DNA of 64,000 nt from Mycobacterium sp. (GCA_016197405.1 JACPVR010000029.1:1-64000); one strand, 5' to 3'; shown: positions 1 to 8,465, counted from the first letter of the stretch. Notes: a model not told the origin generated them from the letters alone. Numbers and translations are program-made.

Positions 1-150
1 CGTGGGCTGCGTCAACGCCGTGATGAACCCCAACGCACCAGCATTGGCCACCGCAGCCACCAACTCCGCACGACCCACCCACTGCATCCCACCCTGAGCA
101 ATCGGATGCTCGACACCGAACGCCTCAGTGAACTTCGTTGTCAGACTCAT
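1..150 (-). CDS. Nitronate monooxygenase-like flavoprotein, N-terminal fragment
   Basis: The first 50 codons read MSLTTKFTEAFGVEHPIAQG and onward through GMQWVGRAELVAAVANAGALGF, the opening of the 2-nitropropane dioxygenase / nitronate monooxygenase TIM-barrel family (FMN-dependent oxidation of nitronates; some members are enoyl reductases). The window edge removes the rest, so the active site cannot be checked. A good ribosome site, AAGGAAAG, precedes the ATG. It lies 27 nt downstream of the SDR gene on the same strand, so the two are probably co-transcribed with mcr further upstream. Confidence 0.8.
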   Translation of the reverse strand, partial: MSLTTKFTEAFGVEHPIAQGGMQWVGRAELVAAVANAGALGFITALTQPT

Positions 151-177
151 GCTTTCCTTTCCCGGACCGATGTCGAG

Positions 178-933
178 TTATCGGGGCGCCATGCGAATCG
201 CGCCGTCGAGGCGGATGACCTCGCCGTTGAGCATGGGGTTCTCGATGATGTGCGTGGCAAGCGCGCCGTACTCATCGGGATCGCCGAGACGGGCCGGGTG
301 CGGCACCTGCTTACCCAACGAATTCTGGGCCTCCTCGGGCAGCGAGCCCAGCAGCGGCGTCTTGAACAGACCCGGAGCGATCGTCACCACGCGGATCAGG
401 TCGCGCGAGAGATCACGCGCGATCGGCAACGTCATACCGACCACACCACCCTTGGACGCCGAGTAGGCGGCCTGCCCGATCTGACCGTCGAAGGCGGCAA
501 CCGATGCGGTGTTGACGATGACACCGCGCTCCTCACCCTTCAGCGGTTCGGTCTTGGCGATCCGCTCGGCGGCCAAGCGCAGCACGTTGAAGGTGCCGAT
601 CAGGTTGACCTCGACCACCTTGCGGAAACCGTCCAGCGGGAACGGACCGTCCTTGCCGAGGGTCTTGATGGCGTTGCCGATGCCGGCGCAGTTGACGTTG
701 ATGCGCACCGGTCCGAATTCCTCGGCGACGTCGAGCGCGGCCGTCACGGCTTCGGGGTCGGTCACATTGGCCTCGACGAAGCGGGCACGCGCGCCGAGCT
801 CCTTGACGGCGTCCTCACCGCGAAGGTCGATCACCACAACCGATGCGCCCCGGTCAAGCAATCGCTTCGTCGTCGCCAGGCCCAAGCCCGACGCCCCGCC
901 GGTCACGACCGCAACTGCGTCCTTGATCTCCAC
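178..933 (-). CDS. Short-chain dehydrogenase, 3-hydroxyacyl-CoA dehydrogenase type 2-like
   Basis: This 251-residue classical SDR has the NAD-binding TGGASGLG turn at residues 11-18, NAG-like NCAG at 81-84, N110, and the catalytic Ser144-Tyr157-Lys161 set (YSASK). The sequence style (VNLIGTFNVLRLAA, SVAAFDGQIGQAAYSASKGG) is that of the HSD17B10 / 3-hydroxy-2-methylbutyryl-CoA dehydrogenase group, which oxidises branched 3-hydroxyacyl-CoAs. Family knowledge and the neighbouring alpha-methylacyl-CoA racemase and EchA suggest degradation of branched fatty acids or sterol side chains. It corresponds by order to M. tuberculosis Rv1144. The exact substrate is inferred. Confidence 0.9.
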   Translation of the reverse strand: MEIKDAVAVVTGGASGLGLATTKRLLDRGASVVVIDLRGEDAVKELGARARFVEANVTDPEAVTAALDVAEEFGPVRINVNCAGIGNAIKTLGKDGPFPLDGFRKVVEVNLIGTFNVLRLAAERIAKTEPLKGEERGVIVNTASVAAFDGQIGQAAYSASKGGVVGMTLPIARDLSRDLIRVVTIAPGLFKTPLLGSLPEEAQNSLGKQVPHPARLGDPDEYGALATHIIENPMLNGEVIRLDGAIRMAPR

Positions 934-967
934 GTCCGATGATCCTTTCGTCCCTCTCGACCTACTG

Positions 968-977
968 GTTGGTTGGG
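968..977 (+). promoter_or_regulatory. Operator-like repeat upstream of SDR gene
   Basis: GTTGGTTGGG lies 35 nt upstream of the SDR start, inside the partial dyad ACCTACTGGTTGGT (about 960-973). The same 10-mer appears inverted between mcr and echA (2149-2158), and a related ACTGGTTG-TTGG string precedes the thiolase gene. A shared TetR-family operator is possible; no regulator is encoded beside it. Confidence 0.35.
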
Positions 978-1002
978 ACTATACCTACGGGATCTCGCCC
1001 GA

Positions 1003-2088
1003 TTACTGCCACTCCTGCAGAACAGCGGCGGTGTCCTCGCCGGGCACGCGCGGAGGCGTCGGGGTGCCGGGTGTACTACGCGAGAAGCGCGGGGCCGGCC
1101 GCGGCTGCAGGCCGTCGGCACCGGCGTCGTAGAAGGTGTCGCGTTCGGCGATGTGCGGCTCGTCGAGCACCTCGTTGAATGCCAGTACCGGTGTCACGCA
1201 GGCATCAGAGGTGGCGAAGACCTGGGCCCAGTGATCGCGGTCGTGCTTGGCGATGGTCTCGGTGAGCACCGCCCGCAGTTCCGGCCAGCGGGCCATGTCG
1301 TTCTGGGCAGGCAGATCGGCATCTGCCAGACCCAGCTTCTCCAGCAGCTCGGCATAGAACTGCGGTTCGATCGCGCCGACGGCGATATAGCGGCCGTCGG
1401 AGCATTCGTAGGTGTCGTAGTAGGGCGCGCCGGTGTCGAGCATGTTGACACCGCGCTCGTCCGACCACAGGCCGCTGGCCCGGAACGCCCACATCATCTG
1501 GATCAGCACACTGGATCCGTCGACCATCGCGGCATCGACGACCTGGCCCTTGCCCGAGGTCTGCCGTTCGAACAGGGCCGAGAGAATGCCCACGAGCAGG
1601 AACATCGACCCGCCACCGAAATCACCGGCGATGTTCAGCGGCGGCACCGGCCGCTCGCCCTTGCGCCCCACCGCATGCAACAGACCGTTGAGCGAGATGT
1701 AGTTGATGTCGTGCCCGGACTGCGACGCCCGGGGGCCGGTCTGCCCCCAGCCCGTCATCCGCCCGTAGATCAGGCGTTCGTTGACCGCGGCACAGTCGTC
1801 GGGTCCCAGGCCGAGGCGCTCGGTCACACCGGGACGAAAACCTTCGATCAGCACATCGGCCTTGGCCACCAGGGACAGCACCAGGTCCCTGCCTTCGGGC
1901 GATTTCAGGTCCGCGGTCACCGACCGACGGTTGCGCAGCATGGCGTCGCGGCTGGGGTTCGGATTCTTCGACGGCCGCTCGACGCGCACCACGTCGGCGC
2001 CCAGATCGCCCAGGATCATGGCGGCGTGCGGTCCAGGACCGATACCTGCCAACTCGACGACGCGCAATCCCTGCAGTGGTCCCGCCAC
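1003..2088 (-). CDS. mcr: Alpha-methylacyl-CoA racemase (family III CoA-transferase fold)
   Basis: The 361-residue protein interconverts (2R)- and (2S)-methylacyl-CoAs, a step needed before beta-oxidation of methyl-branched fatty acids and sterol side chains. His126 (in GHDINY), Asp156 (in AGDFGGG) and Glu241 (in AIEPQFY) fall at exactly the residue numbers of the catalytic His126/Asp156/Glu241 of the M. tuberculosis enzyme. The family III CoA-transferase signature VVELAGIGPGPHAAMILGDL opens the chain. Length is normal (about 360). It precedes the SDR gene on the same strand and is divergent from echA, matching the Rv1143-Rv1144 arrangement. Confidence 0.95.
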   Translation of the reverse strand: MAGPLQGLRVVELAGIGPGPHAAMILGDLGADVVRVERPSKNPNPSRDAMLRNRRSVTADLKSPEGRDLVLSLVAKADVLIEGFRPGVTERLGLGPDDCAAVNERLIYGRMTGWGQTGPRASQSGHDINYISLNGLLHAVGRKGERPVPPLNIAGDFGGGSMFLLVGILSALFERQTSGKGQVVDAAMVDGSSVLIQMMWAFRASGLWSDERGVNMLDTGAPYYDTYECSDGRYIAVGAIEPQFYAELLEKLGLADADLPAQNDMARWPELRAVLTETIAKHDRDHWAQVFATSDACVTPVLAFNEVLDEPHIAERDTFYDAGADGLQPRPAPRFSRSTPGTPTPPRVPGEDTAAVLQEWQ

Positions 2089-2148
2089 GCTCTCACCATC
2101 CTTGAATGCCGATTAACAAGTCCCGTGTTCTGCATCTTGTCAGGACCG

Positions 2149-2158
2149 CCCAACCAAC
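2149..2158 (-). promoter_or_regulatory. Operator-like repeat between mcr and echA
   Basis: Minus-strand GTTGGTTGGG, identical to the string at 968-977. On the plus strand it is part of an imperfect dyad with arms ACCAAC and GTGGGT, placed to act on both divergent genes. Inference only. Confidence 0.35.
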
Positions 2159-2194
2159 TGACGGGTGGGTTGAGAAATCCCGCGCGCGGGTTTC

Positions 2195-2200
2195 TATGGT
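2195..2200 (+). promoter_or_regulatory. -10 element of echA, leaderless
   Basis: TATGGT ends 6 nt before the ATG at 2207 and no Shine-Dalgarno is present, the arrangement of a leaderless mycobacterial mRNA. Confidence 0.55.
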
Positions 2201-2206
2201 GTCTGT

Positions 2207-3019
2207 ATGACGATCACCGAATACGGCCTCGATGCGCTCCCCGACGTCGACGGGCTCCTTGTCGATCTCACCGGGGGTGTCCTGTCGGTCACCATCAACC
2301 GGCCCGAGAGCCTGAACTCGGTGACCCCCGGCGTGCTCGACGGTATGGCCGAGGCACTCGAGGCCGCCGCGACCGACCCCCGGGTCAAGGTCGTGCGCCT
2401 CGGCGGCGCCGGGCGCGGCTTCTGCTCCGGGGCCGGTATCGGCTCCGATTCGATCGGCGACGGGCACGATCCCCTCAGCACGCTGCTGCAGGCCAACCGG
2501 GTGAGCACCGCCATCATCAACTTGCCGCGGCCCGTCGTCGCGGTGGTGCAGGGCCCGACCGCCGGTGTCGGTGTATCCCTGGCGCTGGCTTGTGATCTGG
2601 TGATCGCATCGGAGAAGGCCTTTTTCCTGTTGGCCTTCACCAAGATCGGGCTGATGCCCGACGGTGGTGCATCGGCTCTCGTCGCCGCCAACATCGGCCG
2701 CGCGCGGGCGATGAAGATGGCACTGCTCGCCGATCGGGTGACCGCCGCCGAAGCCCTGGAGTGGGGCATGGTCAGTGCTGTCTATCCGGACGAGCAGTTG
2801 GAGGCCGAAGCCACCAAGATCATCGATCGGCTGCTGGCCGGCCCGTCGGTGGCCTATGCCAAGACCAAACAGGCCATCAACGGCGCCACCCTGAGCGATT
2901 TCGGTGCCGCGCTGGCCCGCGAGACCGCAGGCCAGCACATCCTGCTCAACGCCCAGGACCTGCGCGAGGGCATCCGGGCGTTCCAGGAGAAGCGGCCGCC
3001 GAACTTCACCGACTCCTGA
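2207..3019 (+). CDS. Enoyl-CoA hydratase/isomerase family protein, PaaG-like
   Basis: The 270-residue crotonase-fold protein has the oxyanion-hole region GFCSGAGI near residue 71 and the second loop PTAGVGVSLALACD near 118-130. The two catalytic Glu of true enoyl-CoA hydratases are missing: Ser124 sits where the first Glu should be. Instead it has Asp152 in KIGLMPDGG, the pattern of PaaG and delta3-delta2-enoyl-CoA isomerases. It is therefore more likely a double-bond isomerase than a hydratase, though that is inference. It is transcribed divergently from mcr and corresponds in place to echA10/echA11 of M. tuberculosis. Confidence 0.85.
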   Translation: MTITEYGLDALPDVDGLLVDLTGGVLSVTINRPESLNSVTPGVLDGMAEALEAAATDPRVKVVRLGGAGRGFCSGAGIGSDSIGDGHDPLSTLLQANRVSTAIINLPRPVVAVVQGPTAGVGVSLALACDLVIASEKAFFLLAFTKIGLMPDGGASALVAANIGRARAMKMALLADRVTAAEALEWGMVSAVYPDEQLEAEATKIIDRLLAGPSVAYAKTKQAINGATLSDFGAALARETAGQHILLNAQDLREGIRAFQEKRPPNFTDS

Positions 3020-3147
3020 CCCACACCCCGCCCAATCGCACATTTGGGCGTGAAAGTCCGAGTAAATTCCGCCATTTCGTCGTTCTCGCCGATCGTGGCG
3101 CGGAAATTCGTTGGACGCCGGGTGCCTGACTCGGCGACCATCGACAG

Positions 3148-4434
3148 GTGAGTACCGAACTGGAACACCAGCCGGCCCAGCACGGGCCCGGCGGCTGGCG
3201 CGTACTCGCGCCATTCCAGTTCCGCGAGTACCGGCTGCTGATCGCGGCGCTGTCGGTATCGATACTCGCCGAAGGCATGTGGGCCGTCGTGATGGCGCTG
3301 CAGGTCATGGCGCTCGACCACGACCCGGCGGCGCTGTCCCTTGTCGCCGCGTGCATGGGTGTCGGCCTGGTGGCCTTCGTATTGGTGGGTGGCATTGCCG
3401 CCGACCGGTTTCCGCAGCGCAGCATCATCATCATCGTCGAAGCCGTCAACCTCGCCGCCGTGAGTGCGGTCGCCGTGCTGGGCATGCTCGGAGCGCTGCG
3501 CGTCTGGCACATGGCCGTTGCCGCGGCACTGCTGGGGATCGCGGCGGCGTTCTTCTTCCCGGCCTACAGCGCCTACCTGCCCCGCATCCTGCCGGCCGAA
3601 CAATTGCTGGCGGCCAACGGTGTCGAGGGTGTGGTGCGGCCGGTACTGCAACGCGCCGTGGGCCCGGCCGCGGCCGGCATCCTGGTGGGGGCGACCTTCC
3701 CCACCCTGGGCGCTGTCGTCGTCGCGGTGCTGTGCGCGATCGGGTTGGTCCTGCTGGTGGCCACCCGCCCGGTCCGCTCCGGGTTCATCGAGCACGAGGT
3801 GGCCGAAAAGCCGCATGTGCTAACCGATCTGCGCGACGGCGTCAGGTTCGTCGTGCGCACGCCGTGGTTGTTGTGGACACTGCTGTTCGCCAGCATCTTC
3901 GTGCTCGTGGTGATCGGCCCGATCGAGGTGCTGCTGCCGTTCATCACCGCCGAGCGCTTCGCCGACGGAGCCAAGATGTACGGCCTGGTGATCGCGGCGT
4001 TCGGTATCGGCGGGGCGCTCGGCGCGCTGGGTGTGTCATCGCGACGGCTACCGCGGCGCTATCTGACGGTGATGCTGGTGATGTGGGGTCTGGGGTCGGC
4101 TCCGCTGGTGGCGATCGGCTGGACGCACTCGTTCCCGCTGATGACCTTGGCGACCTTCGTGGTCGGGGTGACCGACGGCGCGGGCATGGTCATCTGGGGC
4201 ACACTGCTGCAGCGGCGGGTGCCGTCGGCGATGCTCGGCCGGGTTTCGAGCCTGGACTTCTTCGTGTCGCTGGCGTTCATGCCGGTGTCGATGGCGATCG
4301 CCGGTCCGTTGTCCAAAGTGGTGTCGATGCAGACCATCTTCCTGGTGGCCGGCGTCGTCCCGGTGGCGGTGGCACTCGTCGCGTGGTTCGCCGCGCGGAT
4401 GTCACACGACGAGCTGGCGCATCCGCTGAGTTAG
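3148..4434 (+). CDS. MFS transporter, MFS_3 / EntS-Tap type
   Basis: This 428-residue protein starts at GTG and contains about twelve hydrophobic segments with the MFS loop ADRFPQRS after the second helix. Its style (PFQFREYRLLIAALSVSILAEGMWAV) is that of the MFS_3 group, which includes siderophore and drug exporters such as EntS and the mycobacterial Tap pump. The substrate is unknown. No regulator is adjacent. The gene converges on the CPBP protease gene, the two stop codons overlapping by 4 bp (4431-4434). Confidence 0.85.
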   Translation: MSTELEHQPAQHGPGGWRVLAPFQFREYRLLIAALSVSILAEGMWAVVMALQVMALDHDPAALSLVAACMGVGLVAFVLVGGIAADRFPQRSIIIIVEAVNLAAVSAVAVLGMLGALRVWHMAVAAALLGIAAAFFFPAYSAYLPRILPAEQLLAANGVEGVVRPVLQRAVGPAAAGILVGATFPTLGAVVVAVLCAIGLVLLVATRPVRSGFIEHEVAEKPHVLTDLRDGVRFVVRTPWLLWTLLFASIFVLVVIGPIEVLLPFITAERFADGAKMYGLVIAAFGIGGALGALGVSSRRLPRRYLTVMLVMWGLGSAPLVAIGWTHSFPLMTLATFVVGVTDGAGMVIWGTLLQRRVPSAMLGRVSSLDFFVSLAFMPVSMAIAGPLSKVVSMQTIFLVAGVVPVAVALVAWFAARMSHDELAHPLS

Positions 4435-5129
4435 AGCCCAAACATCGGCGGCAGGACCAGCACCATGATCAGACCCCACACGAGATGGGTCAGCATCGGC
4501 GCCAGCACCCCGCCGGTGGCGCGCCGCTCCAGCGCGCACACCGTGCCGAGGATGATCGCGGCGAAACCCAGCATGGGGTTGCCGGACGCCGACGTCACGA
4601 TGACGTAGAGCAGCGTCGAGAGCAGCACCGGGTGGCGGGCGCCCAGCGCGGGGTACACCGCGCCGCGGAAGAACAGCTCCTCGGCCACACCGTTGACCAG
4701 CGTGATGACCACGATCAGCGGCAGGGTGCCCTGGTTGGCGAAGGCCAGCACCCTGGTGATGGGTTCGACCAGCGGGTCGATCTCGCGGACTATCAGTCCG
4801 CCGATCACGAACACCACGCCGACCAGCAGTCCGATACCCGCGCCGGTCAGCACCGGCCGGACATTGCGGCCCTGCCAGTTGATGCTGCCCATGTGCAGTG
4901 GGCCGGACAGGAACGCACCGCCGGCCCACGCCGCGGCCAGCGCGAAGGTCAGCCAGTAGAAGCTGGGGTCACCGGGGCGACGGGTCAGCGAAAGGCCCAG
5001 CAGTGCGGCCCCGACGACCAAGGTGATGATGACGACGACACGCCGCCGCTGCACGACCGACGGCGTCTCCTGGTGCGGTGCAGCCACATTGGTCAGCACC
5101 GACATCACGTCGTCGCGCAGGCCGGTCAC
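4431..5129 (-). CDS. CPBP-family intramembrane glutamic protease
   Basis: The chain has several membrane helices and the CPBP (CAAX protease / bacteriocin-processing) motif EELFFR in NGVAEELFFRGAVYPAL, plus a late THLVWG motif matching the third CPBP box. The second FxxxH box is not obvious (the segment reads LYVIVTSASGNP), so activity is less certain. I place the start at GTG 5129 because GTGA overlaps the stop of the upstream gene by 4 bp, typical of translational coupling; an alternative ATG is at 5105. Substrates of bacterial CPBP enzymes are mostly unknown. Confidence 0.85.
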   Translation of the reverse strand: MTGLRDDVMSVLTNVAAPHQETPSVVQRRRVVVIITLVVGAALLGLSLTRRPGDPSFYWLTFALAAAWAGGAFLSGPLHMGSINWQGRNVRPVLTGAGIGLLVGVVFVIGGLIVREIDPLVEPITRVLAFANQGTLPLIVVITLVNGVAEELFFRGAVYPALGARHPVLLSTLLYVIVTSASGNPMLGFAAIILGTVCALERRATGGVLAPMLTHLVWGLIMVLVLPPMFGL

Positions 5130-6274
5130 CGCAGAAACACCCGGGGTAACAGGCCCAACGCGGTGTCCGCACCGGCCCTCATCACCCCGGCGATGGGCTT
5201 GGGGACCAGGCACAGCACACCGAGCGCGGGTCGAACCGCCGACGGCAGGAAACCACCGGCCAGTCGGCGCAGCCGCAGCGTGTCACCGCCGGCCCAGGTG
5301 GCATCGGTGTCGGCGAGGTGGTGCGGATCGGCCAGCGCATCCACCGGCCGCGCCCGCCCACCCGGCAACGACCGGGTGATCGCGTCGGCGATCCCGACCA
5401 GGCCGCCCGGCGGATCGGCGACGATTCCACGCAGCTGTTGATCCGACGCGGTCATCGGATATTCAAGGGAGGCAACAAGATCGGCGGCAAGGCCACCGGG
5501 GACCGGCAGCACCGCGGCGGTTACCCGCGACAGGAGTCCGATCGGGATGGGCGGCACCGGCAGCGCAGCACGGGTGCTGCCGGACAGCCGCGCGTAACTG
5601 CGCATCAACTCCCCGTAGGTGGTGGTCTCCGGGCCTGCGATGTCATAGGACCCGGCCGGGACCTGCGTGCGGTCGGCCGCGGCGACAAGGTAGTAGAGCA
5701 CATCGTTGATGGAGATCGGGTCGATCGGATTGTCGGCCCAGCCCGGCAACGGCAGCACCAGGAACCGGTCCCCCACGTAACGCAGCATCTCGAACGAGGT
5801 CGATCCGGCACCGATGATCAGTGCGGCGCCCAGCCACACCAGCTCCGGGCCGTCGGGCACCGACAGCGCCGCAGCCACCTCGGCGCGGCCCGCGAGATGC
5901 TCGGAGAGGGTGTCGTCATCGGGTACGAAGCCGCCGAGATAGACGATGCGTTTGACGCCGGTCTCGGCGGCGGCCCGGGCGAGGTTGCCGGCGGCGGTGT
6001 TGTCGGCCTCCCGGAACCCGGCTTCGCCGATGCCGTGCACCAGGTAGTAGACGACGTCGACGTCGCCATCGGCGGCGGCGACGGTCAGCGCACTGCGCGC
6101 CGAATCCGGATCCCCGACGTCCAGGACGACGACGTCGACCCGGTCGATCCAGCCGAAGCGGCCGAGCTTCTCGGGGTTGCGGGCAGCGACGATGACGTGA
6201 TGCCCGGCCTGCAACAGCGCCGTGACCAGGCGAGAGCCGATGTAGCCGGTAGCACCGGTGACGAGTATTCGCAT
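5126..6274 (-). CDS. NAD(P)-binding atypical SDR, NmrA/YbjT-like
   Basis: The 382-residue protein begins MRILVTGATGYIGSRLVTAL, a Rossmann GxxGxxG nucleotide-binding start, and continues with LVHGIGEAGFREADNTAAGNLARAA, typical of the atypical SDR / NAD-dependent epimerase-like group often annotated as NAD(P)H-binding. The classical YxxxK is not evident, so it may be a redox sensor or non-catalytic. The start at 6274 is supported by a TACGGT -10 hexamer 7 nt upstream. It is translationally coupled to the CPBP gene. Confidence 0.8.
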   Translation of the reverse strand: MRILVTGATGYIGSRLVTALLQAGHHVIVAARNPEKLGRFGWIDRVDVVVLDVGDPDSARSALTVAAADGDVDVVYYLVHGIGEAGFREADNTAAGNLARAAAETGVKRIVYLGGFVPDDDTLSEHLAGRAEVAAALSVPDGPELVWLGAALIIGAGSTSFEMLRYVGDRFLVLPLPGWADNPIDPISINDVLYYLVAAADRTQVPAGSYDIAGPETTTYGELMRSYARLSGSTRAALPVPPIPIGLLSRVTAAVLPVPGGLAADLVASLEYPMTASDQQLRGIVADPPGGLVGIADAITRSLPGGRARPVDALADPHHLADTDATWAGGDTLRLRRLAGGFLPSAVRPALGVLCLVPKPIAGVMRAGADTALGLLPRVFLR

Positions 6275-6281
6275 TACTTCC

Positions 6282-6287
6282 ACCGTA
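6282..6287 (-). promoter_or_regulatory. -10 element, leaderless NAD(P)-binding gene
   Basis: Minus-strand TACGGT with 7 nt to the ATG at 6274 and no Shine-Dalgarno. Confidence 0.5.
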
Positions 6288-6406
6288 GGCGGTGCCAAGC
6301 GGCCTTCCGGCGCTCGAGGCAAAACAGCCCGGTGAGACATCTCATGTTTATCTTCGCGCCCGACCGACTCCGGCTGGCATTATTACCCGCGGGGAGGAGA
6401 CCGCAC

Positions 6407-7918
6407 ATGCCACGTTCGCTGCATCGACGTTTCGCCGACGCAGTACAACAGCATCCGGACCGGATCGCCCTGGAGATCGGCCCCACCACGCTGACGTACC
6501 GGGAACTCGACGACTTCGCCGGACGCATCGCGAAGAGCGTCGCCGACGAGGTGGGCACGGACCGCCCGAGACTGGCCCTGCACGTCACCCGCGAGGTATC
6601 CACCTATGCCGCATACCTAGCGGTCCTGCGGTTGGGCGGCACGGTGGTCCCGGTGAACCCGACGGCACCGCCGGGCCGCAACCGCAATATCGTCCTGGCC
6701 GCGGATGCACGCGCGGTGCTGACGAGCAAGGCCATCGACTTCGAGCTCGGCGCCCCGCAGCACGTCATCGCACCGGCGGCCACCTCGGCACCGGCGCGGC
6801 CCGATGCCGATCCCGGTGAGCTGGCCTACATCCTGTTCACGTCGGGTTCGACGGGCGCACCGAAAGGGGTGCCGATCAGCCATGGCAATGTCGACGCCTA
6901 CCTCGAGCGGGTGTGCGCGCGCTATGGCCTGCAGCCGGGCATGCGTGCATCGCAGACCTTCGACCTCACCTTCGACCTGTCGGTTTTCGACATGTTCGCC
7001 ACCTGGAGCACCGGGGCCACCCTGGTGGTGCCGCTGCGCAGCCAGCTGTTGGCACCGGTCCAGTTCGCCCGTGACAGGCGGCTTACGCACTGGTTCTCGG
7101 TCCCGTCGGTGATCTCCTACGCCCACCGGCTGCGGTCCCTGACGCCCGCCAGCCTGCCCGAATTGCGGTGGAGCCTGTTCTGCGGCGAGCCCCTCACCAT
7201 CCAGCAGGCGCAGTGGTGGAATACCGCCGCACCGTCGAGCACCATCGAAAATCTCTATGGGCCAACCGAATTGACCATCAGCTGCGCCGAATACCGACTA
7301 CCGCGCCAGCCGGACGATTGGCCCCGAACGGCCAACGGCACCGTCCCGGTCGGCACGATCTATCCCCACCTGGAGCACCGCGTCATCGATCACGACGGAC
7401 ACACCACCACCGACGGGGAATTGGTGGTGCGCGGTTCGCAACGATTCGGCGGCTACACCAACCCCGGCGACGACGACGGCCGGTTCTCGCACAGCGTCGA
7501 AGACCGGCTGGTGCCCAACAGCCGCGGCACCCGCCCGGCACCGCAGGACTGGTACCACACCGGTGACCGGGTCACCGAGATCGACGGGCAGCTCATACAT
7601 CTGGGCCGGCTGGACCATCAGGTCAAGATCCGCGGCTACCGCATCGAACTCGGCGAGATCGAGGCGGCGCTGCGCGGTCAGCCCGGAGTCCACGATGCCA
7701 TCGTGGTCGCGACCCCCGCCGGCGACGAGCAGGTCCTCGACGCCGCCTGCACCGGAACAGATCTCGACGACGCGGCGCTGCTGCGCGCACTGCGCACGAC
7801 GCTGCCCCGCTACATGGTGCCCCGGCGCGTGGTCGTGCTGGACTCGCTACCGCTGAACGCCAACGGCAAGATCGACCGTTCGGCGATCGCACGGACCCTG
7901 GCGCAGATGCCGGTGTGA
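6407..7918 (+). CDS. Stand-alone amino-acid adenylation enzyme (DltA/NRPS A-domain type)
   Basis: The 503-residue AMP-forming enzyme shows the adenylation core motifs: YILFTSGSTGAPKGV near residue 140, the FDLTFDLSVFD substrate-pocket segment with the Asp that normally contacts the alpha-amino group, NLYGPTEL, WYHTGDR, RLDHQVKIRGYRIELGE and the C-terminal NGKID lysine. It resembles D-alanine ligase DltA and NRPS A domains rather than fatty acyl-CoA ligases. No carrier protein, condensation or thioesterase domain is fused or adjacent. GGGGAGGAGA at 6391-6400 is a strong ribosome site for this ATG. Substrate and acceptor carrier are unknown. Confidence 0.88.
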   Translation: MPRSLHRRFADAVQQHPDRIALEIGPTTLTYRELDDFAGRIAKSVADEVGTDRPRLALHVTREVSTYAAYLAVLRLGGTVVPVNPTAPPGRNRNIVLAADARAVLTSKAIDFELGAPQHVIAPAATSAPARPDADPGELAYILFTSGSTGAPKGVPISHGNVDAYLERVCARYGLQPGMRASQTFDLTFDLSVFDMFATWSTGATLVVPLRSQLLAPVQFARDRRLTHWFSVPSVISYAHRLRSLTPASLPELRWSLFCGEPLTIQQAQWWNTAAPSSTIENLYGPTELTISCAEYRLPRQPDDWPRTANGTVPVGTIYPHLEHRVIDHDGHTTTDGELVVRGSQRFGGYTNPGDDDGRFSHSVEDRLVPNSRGTRPAPQDWYHTGDRVTEIDGQLIHLGRLDHQVKIRGYRIELGEIEAALRGQPGVHDAIVVATPAGDEQVLDAACTGTDLDDAALLRALRTTLPRYMVPRRVVVLDSLPLNANGKIDRSAIARTLAQMPV

Positions 7919-7931
7919 TACCGGCCGGCGC

Positions 7932-8453
7932 CTACCCGGCGTCGCGATGCACGTCGATCAGGTGCTGATACGCCATGGCGTTGTGCCGGTTGTGCGTGAC
8001 CTCGGCTTCGGAGAGCTCGCGGCGGACCTTCCCCGGTACCCCGGCCACCAGCGACCTCGGCGGGACGATCATCCCCTGCGGGACGACGGCACCCGCGGCG
8101 ACCAGCGACCCGGCGCCGATGACGGCTCCGTTGAGCACTATCGCCCCCATGCCGATGAGCACATCGTCCTCCACCGTGCAGCCGTGCAACACGGCGTTGT
8201 GGCCCACGGTCACACCGGAACCGATGGTGCACGGGAATTCGGGATCGACGTGCACCGTGACGCCGTCCTGGATATTGCTGCCGAACCCGACGTCGATGGG
8301 CTCGAATTCCGCCCGCAGGGTCGCCGAGTACCAGACACTGGCTCGCGCGGCGAGACTGACGTGTCCGATCAGGCTGGCGTTGGGCGCCACCCAGGACTCG
8401 TCGTGCAGTTGCGGGCTTCGGCCTTTGATCGCGATCAGCAGGGGCTCAGGCAT
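7932..8453 (-). CDS. Gamma-carbonic-anhydrase-like hexapeptide-repeat protein
   Basis: The 173-residue protein is a left-handed beta-helix built from hexapeptide repeats (ASLIGHVSLAARASVW, AIVLNGAVIGAGSLVAAGAVV). Three histidines expected to bind metal in gamma-carbonic anhydrases are present, in VTVHVD, TVGHNA and VLHGCT, so metal binding is plausible; many YrdA/CaiE relatives have no proven activity. The end GVPGKVRREL is typical of the family. The start at 8453 is favoured over an upstream ATG by a TACGAT hexamer 6 nt before it. It is convergent with the adenylation gene (13 nt gap). Confidence 0.88.
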   Translation of the reverse strand: MPEPLLIAIKGRSPQLHDESWVAPNASLIGHVSLAARASVWYSATLRAEFEPIDVGFGSNIQDGVTVHVDPEFPCTIGSGVTVGHNAVLHGCTVEDDVLIGMGAIVLNGAVIGAGSLVAAGAVVPQGMIVPPRSLVAGVPGKVRRELSEAEVTHNRHNAMAYQHLIDVHRDAG

Positions 8454-8459
8454 CGGGCC

Positions 8460-8465
8460 ATCGTA
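8460..8465 (-). promoter_or_regulatory. -10 element of gamma-CA gene
   Basis: Minus-strand TACGAT, 6 nt from the ATG at 8453, no Shine-Dalgarno. Confidence 0.45.

Noticed and set aside
106..942. Plus-strand 278-codon ORF opposite the SDR gene
   Set aside because: Antisense shadow of an SDR with intact catalytic residues; no recognisable domain.
3061..3112. Possible hairpin terminator after echA (AAATTCCGCCA / TGGCGCGGAAATT)
   Set aside because: Arms pair only with a bulge across a 20-nt loop and there is no T-tract; not convincing.
3111..5441. Long plus-strand ORF of 776 codons across the MFS and CPBP genes
   Set aside because: Arg/Gly/His-rich low-complexity product out of frame with two clear membrane proteins; a GC-rich shadow frame.
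5318..6406. N-terminal extension of the adenylation enzyme by more than 300 codons
   Set aside because: It is antisense to the NAD(P)-binding gene; the strong GGGGAGGAGA site and the family start fix ATG 6407.
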